Shown here: one piece after another, positions 37,864-47,261 of the stretch | Numbering within the stretch: the stretch's first letter is position 1 | Layout of the letters: every line of letters starts with the position of its first letter | NCBI RefSeq assembly: GCF_001507435.1 | Contig: NZ_LMWH01000172.1 | Coordinates: forward strand, 1-64,000 | Source: Streptomyces sp. NRRL F-5122 | GTDB lineage: Bacteria > Actinomycetota > Actinomycetes > Streptomycetales > Streptomycetaceae | Direction: 5' to 3' | DNA: 64,000 nucleotides | The notes under the pieces: model-generated | What the model was told of the DNA's origin: nothing | Databases searched by the model: none | Seen by the model: only the letters and a program-made list of their open reading frames with translations | Translations under genes and position numbers: made by a program

Positions 37864-38115
37864 ATGAACACGAACCAGACGGAAGAACTGATCGGCATGG
37901 TCGTCGTCCTCGCAGCGCTGGTCCTCCTGGTCCTCCCCTCACTGATCGGCGCCGCGCACGACCGGCGCGTCGACCGGCAGATCAGGGAGGCCCAGGAGGC
38001 CGGGGAGCGACAGGAGAGGGAGCGGACTCAGAAGTCCTCGTCGAGGTCGACGGTGCCCTCGACCGCCACCTGGTACGCAGAGGGACGCCGCTCGAAGAAG
38101 TTGGTCAGCTCCTGA
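37864..38115 (+). CDS. Possible small membrane protein, antisense to the nrdB 3' end
   Basis: 83 aa. It starts MNTNQTEELIGM, then a clear hydrophobic helix (VVVLAALVLLVLPSLIG) and a charged tail. Codons before 38028 have the high third-position GC of real genes. The last 88 nt overlap the 3' end of nrdB on the opposite strand, where the composition is dictated by nrdB. No strong ribosome site is seen. It could be a real single-span protein or chance. Confidence 0.42.
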   Translation: MNTNQTEELIGMVVVLAALVLLVLPSLIGAAHDRRVDRQIREAQEAGERQERERTQKSSSRSTVPSTATWYAEGRRSKKLVSS

Positions 38116-39041
38116 ATCCCCTGGAGCTCCATGAAGGAGAAGGGGTTCTCGGAGCCGTACACGGGGGCGAAGCCGAGGCGTGTGAGGCGCTGATCGGCGA
38201 CACACTCCAGGTACTGCCGCATCGAGTCGGTGTTCATGCCGGGGAGGCCGTCACCGCACAGGTCGCGCGCGAACTGCAGCTCGGCCTCGACGGCCTCCCT
38301 CAGCATGTCGGTGACCTGCTGCTCGAGCTCGCCGTCGAAAAGGTCCGGCTCCTCCTTGCGGACGGTGTCCACGACGTCGAAGGCGAAGGACATGTGCATC
38401 GTCTCGTCCCGGAACACCCAGTTGGTGCCCGTGGCCAGGCCGTGCAGCAGGCCGCGGCTGCGGAACCAGTAGACGTAGGCGAAGGCGCCGTAGAAGAACA
38501 GCCCCTCGATGCACGCGGCGAAGCAGATCAGGTTGAGCAGGAAGCGCCGGCGGTCCGCCTTGGTCTCCAGCCGGTCGATCTGCTCGACCGAGTCCATCCA
38601 CTTGAAGCAGAACCCGGCCTTCTCGCGGATGGAGGGGATGTTCTCCACCGCCGCGAACGCCGCAGTCCGGTCCTCCGGATCGGGCAGGTAGGTGTCCAGC
38701 AGCGTCAGATAGAACTGGACGTGCACCGCCTCCTCGAAGAGCTGCCTGCTCAGATACAGGCGTGCCTCGGGGGAGTTGATGTGCTTGTAGAGCGTCAGCA
38801 CCAGGTTGTTCGCCACGATCGAGTCGCCCGTGGCGAAGAAGGCGACCAGACGGCCGATCAGGTGCTGCTCGCCCGGCGTGAGCTTGGCGAGGTCGGCGAC
38901 GTCCGAGTGGAGGTCGACCTCCTCCACGGTCCAGGTGTTCTTGATGGCGTCGCGGTACCGCTCGTAGAAGTCGGGGTAGCGCATCGGGCGCAGAGTCAGC
39001 TCGAAGCCGGGATCGAGCAGGTTCTGGGATCGGGTCGGCAT
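38028..39041 (-). CDS. nrdB: Class Ia ribonucleotide reductase small subunit
   Basis: 337 aa. Diiron ligands are visible in GDSIVANN (Asp), FEEAVHVQFY (Glu, His), CIEGLFFYG (Glu) and RDETMHMSF (Glu, His). The Tyr four residues after the first ligand His (EAVHVQFY) is placed like the radical Tyr122 of E. coli. It pairs with NrdA to make deoxyribonucleotides aerobically. The ATG overlaps the nrdA stop (TAATG). Expression should follow the B12 riboswitch upstream of nrdA. Confidence 0.94.
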   Translation of the reverse strand: MPTRSQNLLDPGFELTLRPMRYPDFYERYRDAIKNTWTVEEVDLHSDVADLAKLTPGEQHLIGRLVAFFATGDSIVANNLVLTLYKHINSPEARLYLSRQLFEEAVHVQFYLTLLDTYLPDPEDRTAAFAAVENIPSIREKAGFCFKWMDSVEQIDRLETKADRRRFLLNLICFAACIEGLFFYGAFAYVYWFRSRGLLHGLATGTNWVFRDETMHMSFAFDVVDTVRKEEPDLFDGELEQQVTDMLREAVEAELQFARDLCGDGLPGMNTDSMRQYLECVADQRLTRLGFAPVYGSENPFSFMELQGIQELTNFFERRPSAYQVAVEGTVDLDEDF

Positions 39042-41425
39042 TACTGGCAGGCCTCGCAGGACTCGGGGTTTTCGAGGGAGCAGGCGACGGCGTCGAGGTC
39101 GGCGACCTGCTGGACGGGGATGGTCGGGCGCGCCTGGGCGGCGCGGGCGATACGGGTCGCGGGACGCGAGCGCAGGTAGTACGTCGTCTTCAGGCCCTGC
39201 TTCCACGCGTACGCGTACATCGAGGAGAGCTTGCCGATGGTCGGCGTCTCCATGAAGAGGTTCAGGGACTGGGCCTGGTCGAGGAACGGGGTCCGGGCGG
39301 CGGCCATGTCGATCAGGCCGCGCTGCGGGATCTCCCACGCCGTGCGGTACAGCCCGCGCACGTCCTCGGGGATCCAGGCGAAGTCCTGTACCGAGCCGTT
39401 GGAGTCGCGCAGGGCCTCACGGGTGCGGGCGTCCCAGACGCCCAGCTCCTTGAGGTCCCTCACCAGGTACGAGTTGACCTGAAGGAACTCGCCGGACAGC
39501 GTCTCGCGCTTGAAGAGGTTGGAGACCTGCGGCTCGATGCACTCGTACACGCCCGCGATGGAGGCGATGGTGGCGGTCGGCGCGACCGCCAGAAGCAGGG
39601 AGTTGCGCATGCCGACGGCGGCGATGCGCTCCCGCAGGGCCGCCCAGCGCTCCGGCCAGGTCGGCTCGACGCCGAAGTGGTCGGGGTGCAGCACGCCACG
39701 GGCGGTGCGGGTCTTCTCCCACGCGGGCAGCGGGCCGTTGCGCTCGGCGAGATCGGCGGAGGCCTCGTAGGCGGCGAGCATGATGCGCTCGGCGATCCGG
39801 GTGGAGAGGGTCTTGGCCTCCGGGGAGTCGAAGGGCAGGCGCAGCTGGAAGAAGACGTCCTGCAGACCCATGACACCGAGGCCGACGGGGCGCCACTTGG
39901 CGTTGGAGCGGCCGGCCTGCTCGGTCGGGTAGAAGTTGATGTCGACGACCCGGTCGAGGAAGGTGACGGCGGTGCGGACGGTGGCGTCCAGCCGCTCCCA
40001 GTCCAGATCGCCGTTCGCCCGGTCGACGAAGGCGCCGAGGTTGACGGAGCCCAGGTTGCAGACCGCCGTCTCCCCGTCGTCCGTGACCTCCAGGATCTCC
40101 GTGCAGAGGTTGGAGGAGTGGATGACGTGGCCCGGCTCGGCCGTCTGGTTGGCGGTGCGGTTGGCGGCGTCCTTGAAGGTCATCCAGCCGTTGCCGGTCT
40201 GCGCGAGGGTGCGCATCATGCGGCCGTACAGGTCCCGCGCGGGCATGGTCTTCTTCGCCAGGCCGGCGGCCTCGGCCCTGCGGTAGGCGGCGTCGAACTC
40301 CGTGCCCCACAGGTCCACCAGCTCCGGCACGTCCGACGGGGAGAACAGCGACCACTGCCCGTCGGCGTCGACCCGGCGCATGAACTCGTCCGGGACCCAG
40401 TGCGCGAGGTTGAGGTTGTGCGTGCGACGGGCGTCCTCGCCGGTGTTGTCGCGCAGCTCCAGGAACTCCTCGATGTCGGAGTGCCAGGTCTCCAGGTAGA
40501 CGGCGGCTGCGCCCTTGCGACGGCCACCCTGGTTCACGGCGGCGACGGAGGCGTCGAGGGTCTTCAGGAACGGGACGATGCCGTTGGAGTGCCCGTTGGT
40601 GCCCCGGATGAGGGAGCCGCGGGAGCGGATGCGCGAGTACGACAGACCGATGCCGCCGGCGTGCTTCGACAGACGGGCGACCTGGTGGTAGCGGTCGTAG
40701 AGGGAGTCCAGCTCGTCCTTCGGCGAGTCGAGGAGGTAGCAGGACGACATCTGCGGGTGCCGCGTACCGGAGTTGAAGAGCGTGGGGGAGGAGGGCAGGT
40801 AGTCGAGGCGGCTCATGAGCCCGTAGAGCGCGGCGACCTCGTCCACCGAGCGGGTCGTGGCGTCCTCGGCGAGACCGGAGGCGACACGGAGCATGAAGTG
40901 CTGGGGGGTCTCGACGACCTTGCGGGTGATCGGGTGCCGCAGGAGGTAGCGGCTGTGCAGGGTGCGCAGGCCGAAGTAGCCGAAGCGGTCGTCGGCGCCC
41001 TGGTCGACGAGGGCGTCGAGGCGTTCGGCGTGCAGCAGCACGAACTCGGCGGTGCGGTCGGCGACGAGCCCCTCCCGGTGCCCCACCGCGATGGACTCGG
41101 TGAAGGACGTGACGCCCTGGGACGCGGCCTCGGCACGGATGCCGATCGTCAGCAGCCGGGCGGCCAGCCTGGAGTATGCGGGATCCTCGGAGATCAGGCC
41201 GGCGGCCGCCTCCGTGGCCAACTCGCGCAGCTCCGCGACGATCTCGGCGTCCTTGCGGGCGGACCGGCCGCGCAGCGCGGCGGCGGCCACCCGTCCGGGG
41301 TCGGCGTCGGGGAGGTCGGCGGTCAGCTCGGTCAGGGTCCGCAGCAGCGCGGCACCGGGACCGTCGGTCACCACCGGGGGTGTGGACGGTGTCGCTGAAG
41401 CCGGATCGGCTGGCGCGATGGTCAC
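39041..41425 (-). CDS. nrdA: Class Ia ribonucleotide reductase large subunit
   Basis: 794 aa. SSCYLLDSP carries the first redox Cys, HSSNLCTEILEV the NxCxE catalytic Cys/Glu, AVCNLGSVNL the partner Cys, and the C-terminal CEACQ the thioredoxin-facing pair. The N-terminus lacks an obvious ATP-cone and starts with an Ala/Pro-rich segment. The GTG at 41425 has GGGAGAG upstream; the extension to 41518 runs into the riboswitch leader. In Streptomyces this enzyme is made when B12 is scarce. Confidence 0.94.
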   Translation of the reverse strand: MTIAPADPASATPSTPPVVTDGPGAALLRTLTELTADLPDADPGRVAAAALRGRSARKDAEIVAELRELATEAAAGLISEDPAYSRLAARLLTIGIRAEAASQGVTSFTESIAVGHREGLVADRTAEFVLLHAERLDALVDQGADDRFGYFGLRTLHSRYLLRHPITRKVVETPQHFMLRVASGLAEDATTRSVDEVAALYGLMSRLDYLPSSPTLFNSGTRHPQMSSCYLLDSPKDELDSLYDRYHQVARLSKHAGGIGLSYSRIRSRGSLIRGTNGHSNGIVPFLKTLDASVAAVNQGGRRKGAAAVYLETWHSDIEEFLELRDNTGEDARRTHNLNLAHWVPDEFMRRVDADGQWSLFSPSDVPELVDLWGTEFDAAYRRAEAAGLAKKTMPARDLYGRMMRTLAQTGNGWMTFKDAANRTANQTAEPGHVIHSSNLCTEILEVTDDGETAVCNLGSVNLGAFVDRANGDLDWERLDATVRTAVTFLDRVVDINFYPTEQAGRSNAKWRPVGLGVMGLQDVFFQLRLPFDSPEAKTLSTRIAERIMLAAYEASADLAERNGPLPAWEKTRTARGVLHPDHFGVEPTWPERWAALRERIAAVGMRNSLLLAVAPTATIASIAGVYECIEPQVSNLFKRETLSGEFLQVNSYLVRDLKELGVWDARTREALRDSNGSVQDFAWIPEDVRGLYRTAWEIPQRGLIDMAAARTPFLDQAQSLNLFMETPTIGKLSSMYAYAWKQGLKTTYYLRSRPATRIARAAQARPTIPVQQVADLDAVACSLENPESCEACQ

Positions 41426-41520
41426 GTGGGGCTCTCCCTCGCTCGGCACAGGGGCCTGGAGGAGGGCAGGGGGCAGCTCACGAGCGCACGCGGCGTCGCG
41501 TCCACCGGCCCATTCCACGA

Positions 41521-41545
41521 GGCCCGGACGTCAGGCGCCCGGGCC
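41521..41545 (-). promoter_or_regulatory. Hairpin of the riboswitch expression platform
   Basis: GCCCGG and CCGGGC (with flanking G/C) pair across an 11-nt loop, between the cobalamin aptamer and the nrdA start. It is placed as a terminator or anti-terminator stem would be. Confidence 0.5.
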
Positions 41546-41559
41546 GGATCGGTCGGGCG

Positions 41560-41678
41560 CACTGTCGGCAGGTCCTCGGACTGACGCTTGTACGCACCCG
41601 TCGGGAGGACGGACACGCACAAGTACACCGTTGCGGGACAGTTCCGGATTCGCACCGGATTCCCCTGCGGCGACAGCG
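41560..41678 (-). promoter_or_regulatory. Cobalamin (B12) riboswitch of the nrdABS operon
   Basis: Read on the minus strand the leader contains GGGGAATCCGGTGCGAATCC, then GGAACTGTCCCGCAACGG (the B12-box) and GTCCGAGGACCTGCC. CTGTCG near the 5' end pairs with CGACAG at the 3' end to close P1. This is the canonical cobalamin aptamer order. S. coelicolor nrdABS is known to be switched off by coenzyme B12 through such an element. Confidence 0.93.
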
Positions 41679-41741
41679 AGCATGAGCATACATCTTGTGC
41701 CGGACGGGGGCGTCACCCCCAGATGTTGTGTCGCGCTCGTT

Positions 41742-42248
41742 TCAGAGCGTCAACTCGTAGGTGAGGAGAGTGATGTCGTCGAGGTGGGGGAAGGGATTCC
41801 AGTCCCGCATGGGCGTGCGAACGAAGCCCAGGCGTTCGTAGATGCGGTGGGCGGCGTGCATCACGTGCTGGGTGGACAGCACGATCCGGGCGCAGCCCTC
41901 CGCGGCGCGGGCACGGTCGACGCACGCGCGGACCAGGGACTCGCCGGCGCCGAGCCCGCGCGCCGCGTGGGCGACCGCGAGCATCCGTATCTCGGCCTCC
42001 CCGGGCCGGGAGATGTCGGCCATGGCGCCGCCGGCCGGCACGAAGGTGACCCCGCCCAGCACCTTCCCGTCCGCCACGGCCACCAGCACCTCGGCGGCGG
42101 CCGCCCGCTTGGCGACGTCCCTGAGCTCCCCGAGGTAGGCGTCGCTCTCGCCGAAGTCGAGGGGGCCGTCCTGGAGATAGGCATCGGCGGTGATCTCGCC
42201 GAGGAGGTCGTACTCGTCGGGGGTGGCCTGCCGGATCAGGATGTCCAT
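41742..42248 (-). CDS. GNAT family N-acetyltransferase
   Basis: 168 aa. The acetyl-CoA site reads EIRMLAVAHAARGLGAGESLV (motif A with RGLGAG), followed by LSTQHVMHAAHRIYERLGF. The substrate is unknown. The ATG at 42248 (MDILIRQATPDEY) is the usual family start; the frame extends to 42290 without a ribosome site. It ends about 63 nt before the riboswitch region. Confidence 0.87.
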   Translation of the reverse strand: MDILIRQATPDEYDLLGEITADAYLQDGPLDFGESDAYLGELRDVAKRAAAAEVLVAVADGKVLGGVTFVPAGGAMADISRPGEAEIRMLAVAHAARGLGAGESLVRACVDRARAAEGCARIVLSTQHVMHAAHRIYERLGFVRTPMRDWNPFPHLDDITLLTYELTL

Positions 42249-42274
42249 GGGCCGAGTGTGCCCGACGGGTACGA

Positions 42275-42312
42275 CGACGGGCCGCCGCAATTGCGCTGTC
42301 GGCGGCCCGTCG
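42275..42312 (-). terminator. Terminator of the symporter operon
   Basis: Perfect 13-bp stem CGACGGGCCGCCG/CGGCGGCCCGTCG with a 12-nt loop, downstream of the symporter stop. Confidence 0.7.
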
Positions 42313-42396
42313 CGGGTCGTACGTGTCCGGAGGTGCCTCAGGGGCGGAACCGCACGGGGCCATGGCCCCGCCCCCGGGAGGTCTCCCGTGTGTCGG

Positions 42397-44025
42397 TCAG
42401 TGGCTCGTCCCCGCCGTCGCGGGCGGCAGCTCCGCCTCGACGCCCGCGTCGCCCGCGTCCGCCGTGTAGTCCCCCGGCACGGTCTCGTCGGTGCCCTCGG
42501 GGGCCTTGACCGCCTTCAGGACGAAGGTCAGCACCACCGTGACGACGACGTTCAGCACGAACGCCGTCATGCCGATGTAGCCGATCTCGCCGATGCCGGG
42601 GATCTCCTTGGCCGAGCCGCCGAAGTGCTTCTGGGTGGGCGAGGCGACGCCGTAGGCCGCGACCGTGCCGTAGATCATGCCGACGGCCCAGCCCGCGATC
42701 AGCGCCCAGCGGTGGAACCAGCGGGTGAACAGACCGCCGACCAGGGCCGGGAAGGTCTGCAGGATCCAGATTCCGCCGAGCAGCTGGAAGTTGATCGCCA
42801 CCGTCTTGTCCATGGTGAGGACGAAGACCAGGGCGCCGACCTTCACCAGCAGCGACACGATCTTGGAGACCCGGGTCTCCTCGGCCGGCGTGGCGTCGGG
42901 CTTGATGAAGTCCTTGTAGATGTTGCGCGTGAACAGGTTCGCGGCCGCAATGGACATGATGGCCGCCGGGACCAGCGCGCCGATGGCGATCGCCGCGAAG
43001 GCCACGCCGGCGAACCAGTCGGGGAACATGTTCTCGAAGAGCTGCGGAATCGCCAGTTGCCCGTTCTGGACCTTCACGCCGGCCGCGATCGCCATGAAGC
43101 CGAGCAGCGCCAGCAGGCCCAGCATCAGCGAGTACAGCGGCAGGATCGCCGTGTTGCGCCGGATCACCTCGCGGTTGCGCGAGGAAAGCGTCGCCGTGAT
43201 CGAGTGCGGGTACATGAACAGGGCGAGCGCCGAGCCCAGGGCGAGCGTCGCGTAGGTCCACTGGCCCGCCTCGGGCGGTGCGAGGGCGCCGCGCGGCTTG
43301 CCGGTCGCCGGGTTGACCTGGCTGAACGCCTGGCCCGCCTTCGCGAAGATGTCGTCGAAGCCGCCCAGCTTGATCGGGATGTAGATGATCGCCACCGCGA
43401 TGACGATGTAGATCAGCGTGTCCTTCACGAACGCGATCAGCGCGGGCGCCCGCAGACCCGACGAGTACGTGTACGCCGCCAGGACGCCGAAGGCGATGAG
43501 CAGCGGCAGGTCCTTCACGAACCAGTTCGTGTTCTCGCCGCCGCCGACGCCCATCACGTCCAGCACGGCCTGTATGCCGACCAGCTGGAGCGCGATGTAG
43601 GGCATCGTCGCCAGGATGCCGGTGACCGCCACCGCCAGCGACAGGCCCTTGGACCCGAAGCGGCCGCGTACGAAGTCCGAGGTCGTCACGTATCCGTGCC
43701 GGTGTGACACCGACCACAGCCGGGGCAGGAACGTGAAGATCAGCGGGTAGACGATGATCGTGTAGGGCACCGCGAAGAAGCCCGCCGCGCCCGCCGCGTA
43801 GATCGCCGCCGGCACCGCCACGAAGGTGTACGCGGTGTACAGGTCGCCGCCGAGCAGGAACCAGGTGATCCAGGTGCCGAACGAGCGGCCGCCGAGGCCC
43901 CACTCGTCGAGGCTGTGCTCGTTCTCGGCCCTGCGCCACCGCGCCGCCAGGAAGCCCATGACGGTGACCGCCAGGAAGAAGAAGATGCAGACGCCGAGCG
44001 CGACGCCGTTCACGCCGTCCTTCAT
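42397..44025 (-). CDS. Sodium:solute symporter (MctP-like monocarboxylate permease)
   Basis: 542 aa with about 13 membrane helices, SSF family. DLYTAYTFVAVPAAIYAAGAAG, SITATLSSRNREVIRRNTAILPLYSL and AAIMSIAAANLFTRNIYKDF match the monocarboxylate-transporting MctP group. The small DUF3311 partner lies directly upstream with a 4-nt overlap, the standard pairing. GGGAGGTG precedes the ATG. The C-terminal tail is acidic and soluble. Confidence 0.88.
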   Translation of the reverse strand: MKDGVNGVALGVCIFFFLAVTVMGFLAARWRRAENEHSLDEWGLGGRSFGTWITWFLLGGDLYTAYTFVAVPAAIYAAGAAGFFAVPYTIIVYPLIFTFLPRLWSVSHRHGYVTTSDFVRGRFGSKGLSLAVAVTGILATMPYIALQLVGIQAVLDVMGVGGGENTNWFVKDLPLLIAFGVLAAYTYSSGLRAPALIAFVKDTLIYIVIAVAIIYIPIKLGGFDDIFAKAGQAFSQVNPATGKPRGALAPPEAGQWTYATLALGSALALFMYPHSITATLSSRNREVIRRNTAILPLYSLMLGLLALLGFMAIAAGVKVQNGQLAIPQLFENMFPDWFAGVAFAAIAIGALVPAAIMSIAAANLFTRNIYKDFIKPDATPAEETRVSKIVSLLVKVGALVFVLTMDKTVAINFQLLGGIWILQTFPALVGGLFTRWFHRWALIAGWAVGMIYGTVAAYGVASPTQKHFGGSAKEIPGIGEIGYIGMTAFVLNVVVTVVLTFVLKAVKAPEGTDETVPGDYTADAGDAGVEAELPPATAGTSH

Positions 44026-44288
44026 TCCGCCGCACCTCCCTTGTGGTCGGCACGGGCGCGCTGGTCACGCTGCCACAGCTTGTAGGCGATCATCGTGAGC
44101 GCCGTGGAGATCAGCACCCAGAGCATCTGGTACCAGTAGAAGAACGGGATACCGATGAAGGTGGGGTCGATCTTCGCGTAGGAGCCGACCCAGAGCATGG
44201 CCACGAAGGGTGCGACGAGGCAGAGGGCGATGACGACGCGCATGGGCGTCACCACCGGTGCTCTGCTCGTATTTGGCTGATTCGACAT
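44022..44288 (-). CDS. DUF3311 small membrane protein, symporter partner
   Basis: 88 aa, two membrane helices (VVIALCLVAPFVAMLWVG and FYWYQMLWVLISTALTMIAY), then a charged C-terminus. DUF3311 proteins are almost always encoded just before MctP-type symporters and are presumed to help them. The ATG at 44288 is chosen; a GTG at 44309 is possible. The stop overlaps the symporter start. Confidence 0.82.
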   Translation of the reverse strand: MSNQPNTSRAPVVTPMRVVIALCLVAPFVAMLWVGSYAKIDPTFIGIPFFYWYQMLWVLISTALTMIAYKLWQRDQRARADHKGGAAE

Positions 44289-44605
44289 CGAGCGGTTCCG
44301 TCCCCTCACTGATCACCGATGTAACGCGCAGGCAATGTAGGTGACGTGTAAGGAAAGCGGAAGCCCCCGTCCGTATATCGGTTTCCAACAGCAATGGAAA
44401 CTCCGCGGCGAGGGCGTGCCGATCTTCGTGAAAAGGGAGCAGCAGGTCAGGGTCGGGGCGCGCGTGCACGGGCGTCCGGGCACGCCGGAGCGCGCCCGGG
44501 GGACGGACCCGGGAGTGGCCCGGTGCGGCGACCGATCGCGGCCCGGTGCGGCTTCGAGCGGCCGAGGAGCGGATCTGTCACTCTCCGTAACGGGCCGAGG
44601 GTGGC
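44289..44605. other. Gene-free interval between the symporter operon and dasR
   Basis: 317 nt without a credible gene. It should hold the promoter of the DUF3311-symporter pair. The one ordered element seen is the inverted repeat at 44381-44401; the frames across this stretch have no ribosome site. Confidence 0.6.
44381..44401. promoter_or_regulatory. Inverted repeat upstream of the symporter operon
   Basis: GTTTCCA ACAGCAA TGGAAAC: a perfect 7-bp inverted repeat with 7-nt spacer, 93 nt before the DUF3311 start. A plausible operator for an unidentified regulator. Confidence 0.5.
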
Positions 44606-45688
<1,083 letters not shown>

Positions 45689-45690
45689 CT

Positions 45691-45706
45691 ATTGGTCTGG
45701 GCCAAG
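45691..45706. promoter_or_regulatory. DasR box (dre), dasA promoter, distal
   Basis: ATTGGTCTGGGCCAAG, a near palindrome of the dre type, overlapping the spacer of the presumed dasA promoter. Confidence 0.75.
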
Positions 45707-45714
45707 CTTCCCGC

Positions 45715-45730
45715 ACTGGTCTACACCATT
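45715..45730. promoter_or_regulatory. DasR box (dre), dasA promoter, proximal
   Basis: ACTGGTCTACACCATT, a close match to the 16-bp dre consensus, 24 nt from the previous box and followed by another TGGTCCA half site. Confidence 0.82.
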
Positions 45731-45816
45731 GGTCCAGTTCCCGGCCCCACGGGCGGTACTCGTCGTCAGTCGCCGCGGGGACAAGGGGGGTTGGTGGCAT
45801 CCCTGAGGAGGATGGC

Positions 45817-47103
45817 GTGAAGCGCAAGCTGATAGCGGCGATCGGAATCGCGGGCATGATGGTCTCCATCGCGGCGTGCGGGGACAGTGACAGCAAGTCC
45901 GGGGGGTCGGACAAGGGAACGGACGCCAAGCAACTCACCGTCTGGCTGACGGTCGACGCGCAGAACAACTGGCCCGCGCTGGTGAAGGCCGCCGACGACG
46001 CCGTGGCGAAGAAGCACCCCGGACTCAAGATCAAGCACGAGTACTACGGCTGGCCGGACAAGAACACGAAGCTCGACGCGGTCCTCGCCACCGACAAGGC
46101 GCCCGACGTGGTCGAGATGGGCAACACCGAGATGCTCGGCTACATGGTCAAGGGCGCCTTCGCCCCCGTCGACCCGTCCACGTTCGACAACTCCGGGCAG
46201 TGGCTGGACGGCCTCAAGGCCTCGGTGACGTACGAGGACAAGACGTACGGCGTCCCCTACTACGCCGGCGGCCGCGTCGCCAACTGGCGTAAGGACGTCG
46301 CTGCTTCCGTCGGTATCAAGACACCGCCGAAGACGTACCAGGAGCTGACCGCCGACCTGGACAAGATCCAGAAGAAGGAGGGTGCCAAGTTCAACGCCTG
46401 GTACCAGCCGACGCGTGACTGGTACGCGGCGATGTCCTTCGTCTACGACGCGGGCGGCTCGATCGCCAAGGAGGAGGGCGGCCAGTGGAAGGCCAACCTC
46501 TCCTCGCCGGAGTCCCTCAAGGGGCTGAACGACTTCAAGTCGATCCTTGACAAATACATGCACGGGGACAAGACCAAGGACGAGTCGGACCGGTACATCG
46601 TCTACGGCCAGGGCAAGTCCGCCATGATCTTCGGCGCCGCGTGGGAGGGCGCGACCTCGGCCGACCCGAAGAACGACAAGACCGGCAAGCTCAAGGACAA
46701 CCTCGAGAACTTCGTGATGCCCGGCCCGTCCGGCAAGAACATCCCGGTGTTCCTCGGTGGTTCGGACCTCGCGATCCCGGTGAAGTCCAAGGCGCAGGGG
46801 CTGGCCGCCGAATGGATCAACGCGTTCACCGGTTCCGAGGGCCAGAAGGGCCTGATGGCCAAGGGCAACCTGCCCAACAACAAGACCGACCTCGCCACGC
46901 TGAAGAACGACCCGGCGACGGTGGTTCCGGCCACGGCGGCCGAGTCCAACTGGTTCGTCCCGATGGCACCGGGCTGGGGCCAGGTCGAGAAGGCGCAGAT
47001 CCTGCAGACCATGCTGCAGAACATCGGCACCGGCAAGAAGTCGGTCGAAGCCGCCGCGAAGGACGCGGACGCCGCGATCGACAAGGTCATCAACACCAAG
47101 TGA
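45817..47103 (+). CDS. dasA: Chitobiose-binding lipoprotein DasA
   Basis: 428 aa extracellular solute-binding protein (family 1). The signal peptide is MKRKLIAAIGIAGMMVSIAA with lipobox Cys21 (IAAC). DasA binds chitobiose/chitooligosaccharides for the DasABC importer and is the gene after which DasR is named. The GTG start has GAGGAGGATG upstream; the open frame upstream of it is just the dre-rich leader. A stem-loop follows before dasB. Confidence 0.95.
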   Translation: MKRKLIAAIGIAGMMVSIAACGDSDSKSGGSDKGTDAKQLTVWLTVDAQNNWPALVKAADDAVAKKHPGLKIKHEYYGWPDKNTKLDAVLATDKAPDVVEMGNTEMLGYMVKGAFAPVDPSTFDNSGQWLDGLKASVTYEDKTYGVPYYAGGRVANWRKDVAASVGIKTPPKTYQELTADLDKIQKKEGAKFNAWYQPTRDWYAAMSFVYDAGGSIAKEEGGQWKANLSSPESLKGLNDFKSILDKYMHGDKTKDESDRYIVYGQGKSAMIFGAAWEGATSADPKNDKTGKLKDNLENFVMPGPSGKNIPVFLGGSDLAIPVKSKAQGLAAEWINAFTGSEGQKGLMAKGNLPNNKTDLATLKNDPATVVPATAAESNWFVPMAPGWGQVEKAQILQTMLQNIGTGKKSVEAAAKDADAAIDKVINTK

Positions 47104-47110
47104 CCTGAGC

Positions 47111-47152
47111 GCAGGGCCCCGTGACCCCGGGGGATCCGGGGCGGGGCCCTGC
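47111..47152 (+). promoter_or_regulatory. Intercistronic stem-loop between dasA and dasB
   Basis: GCAGGGCCCCG pairs with CGGGGCCCTGC around an inner GC-rich loop. Such a structure commonly keeps the binding-protein mRNA more abundant than the permease mRNA. Confidence 0.6.
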
Positions 47153-47261
47153 CTCCCGTACGGCCGCGCGGGGATCCCGTGCGCCGTACGGGGTTCCGCC
47201 TTCGTACGACCGTGCGGGGCTTCGCCCTTGTACGACCTGAGGGACTCCTGAGGAGCGCGCG

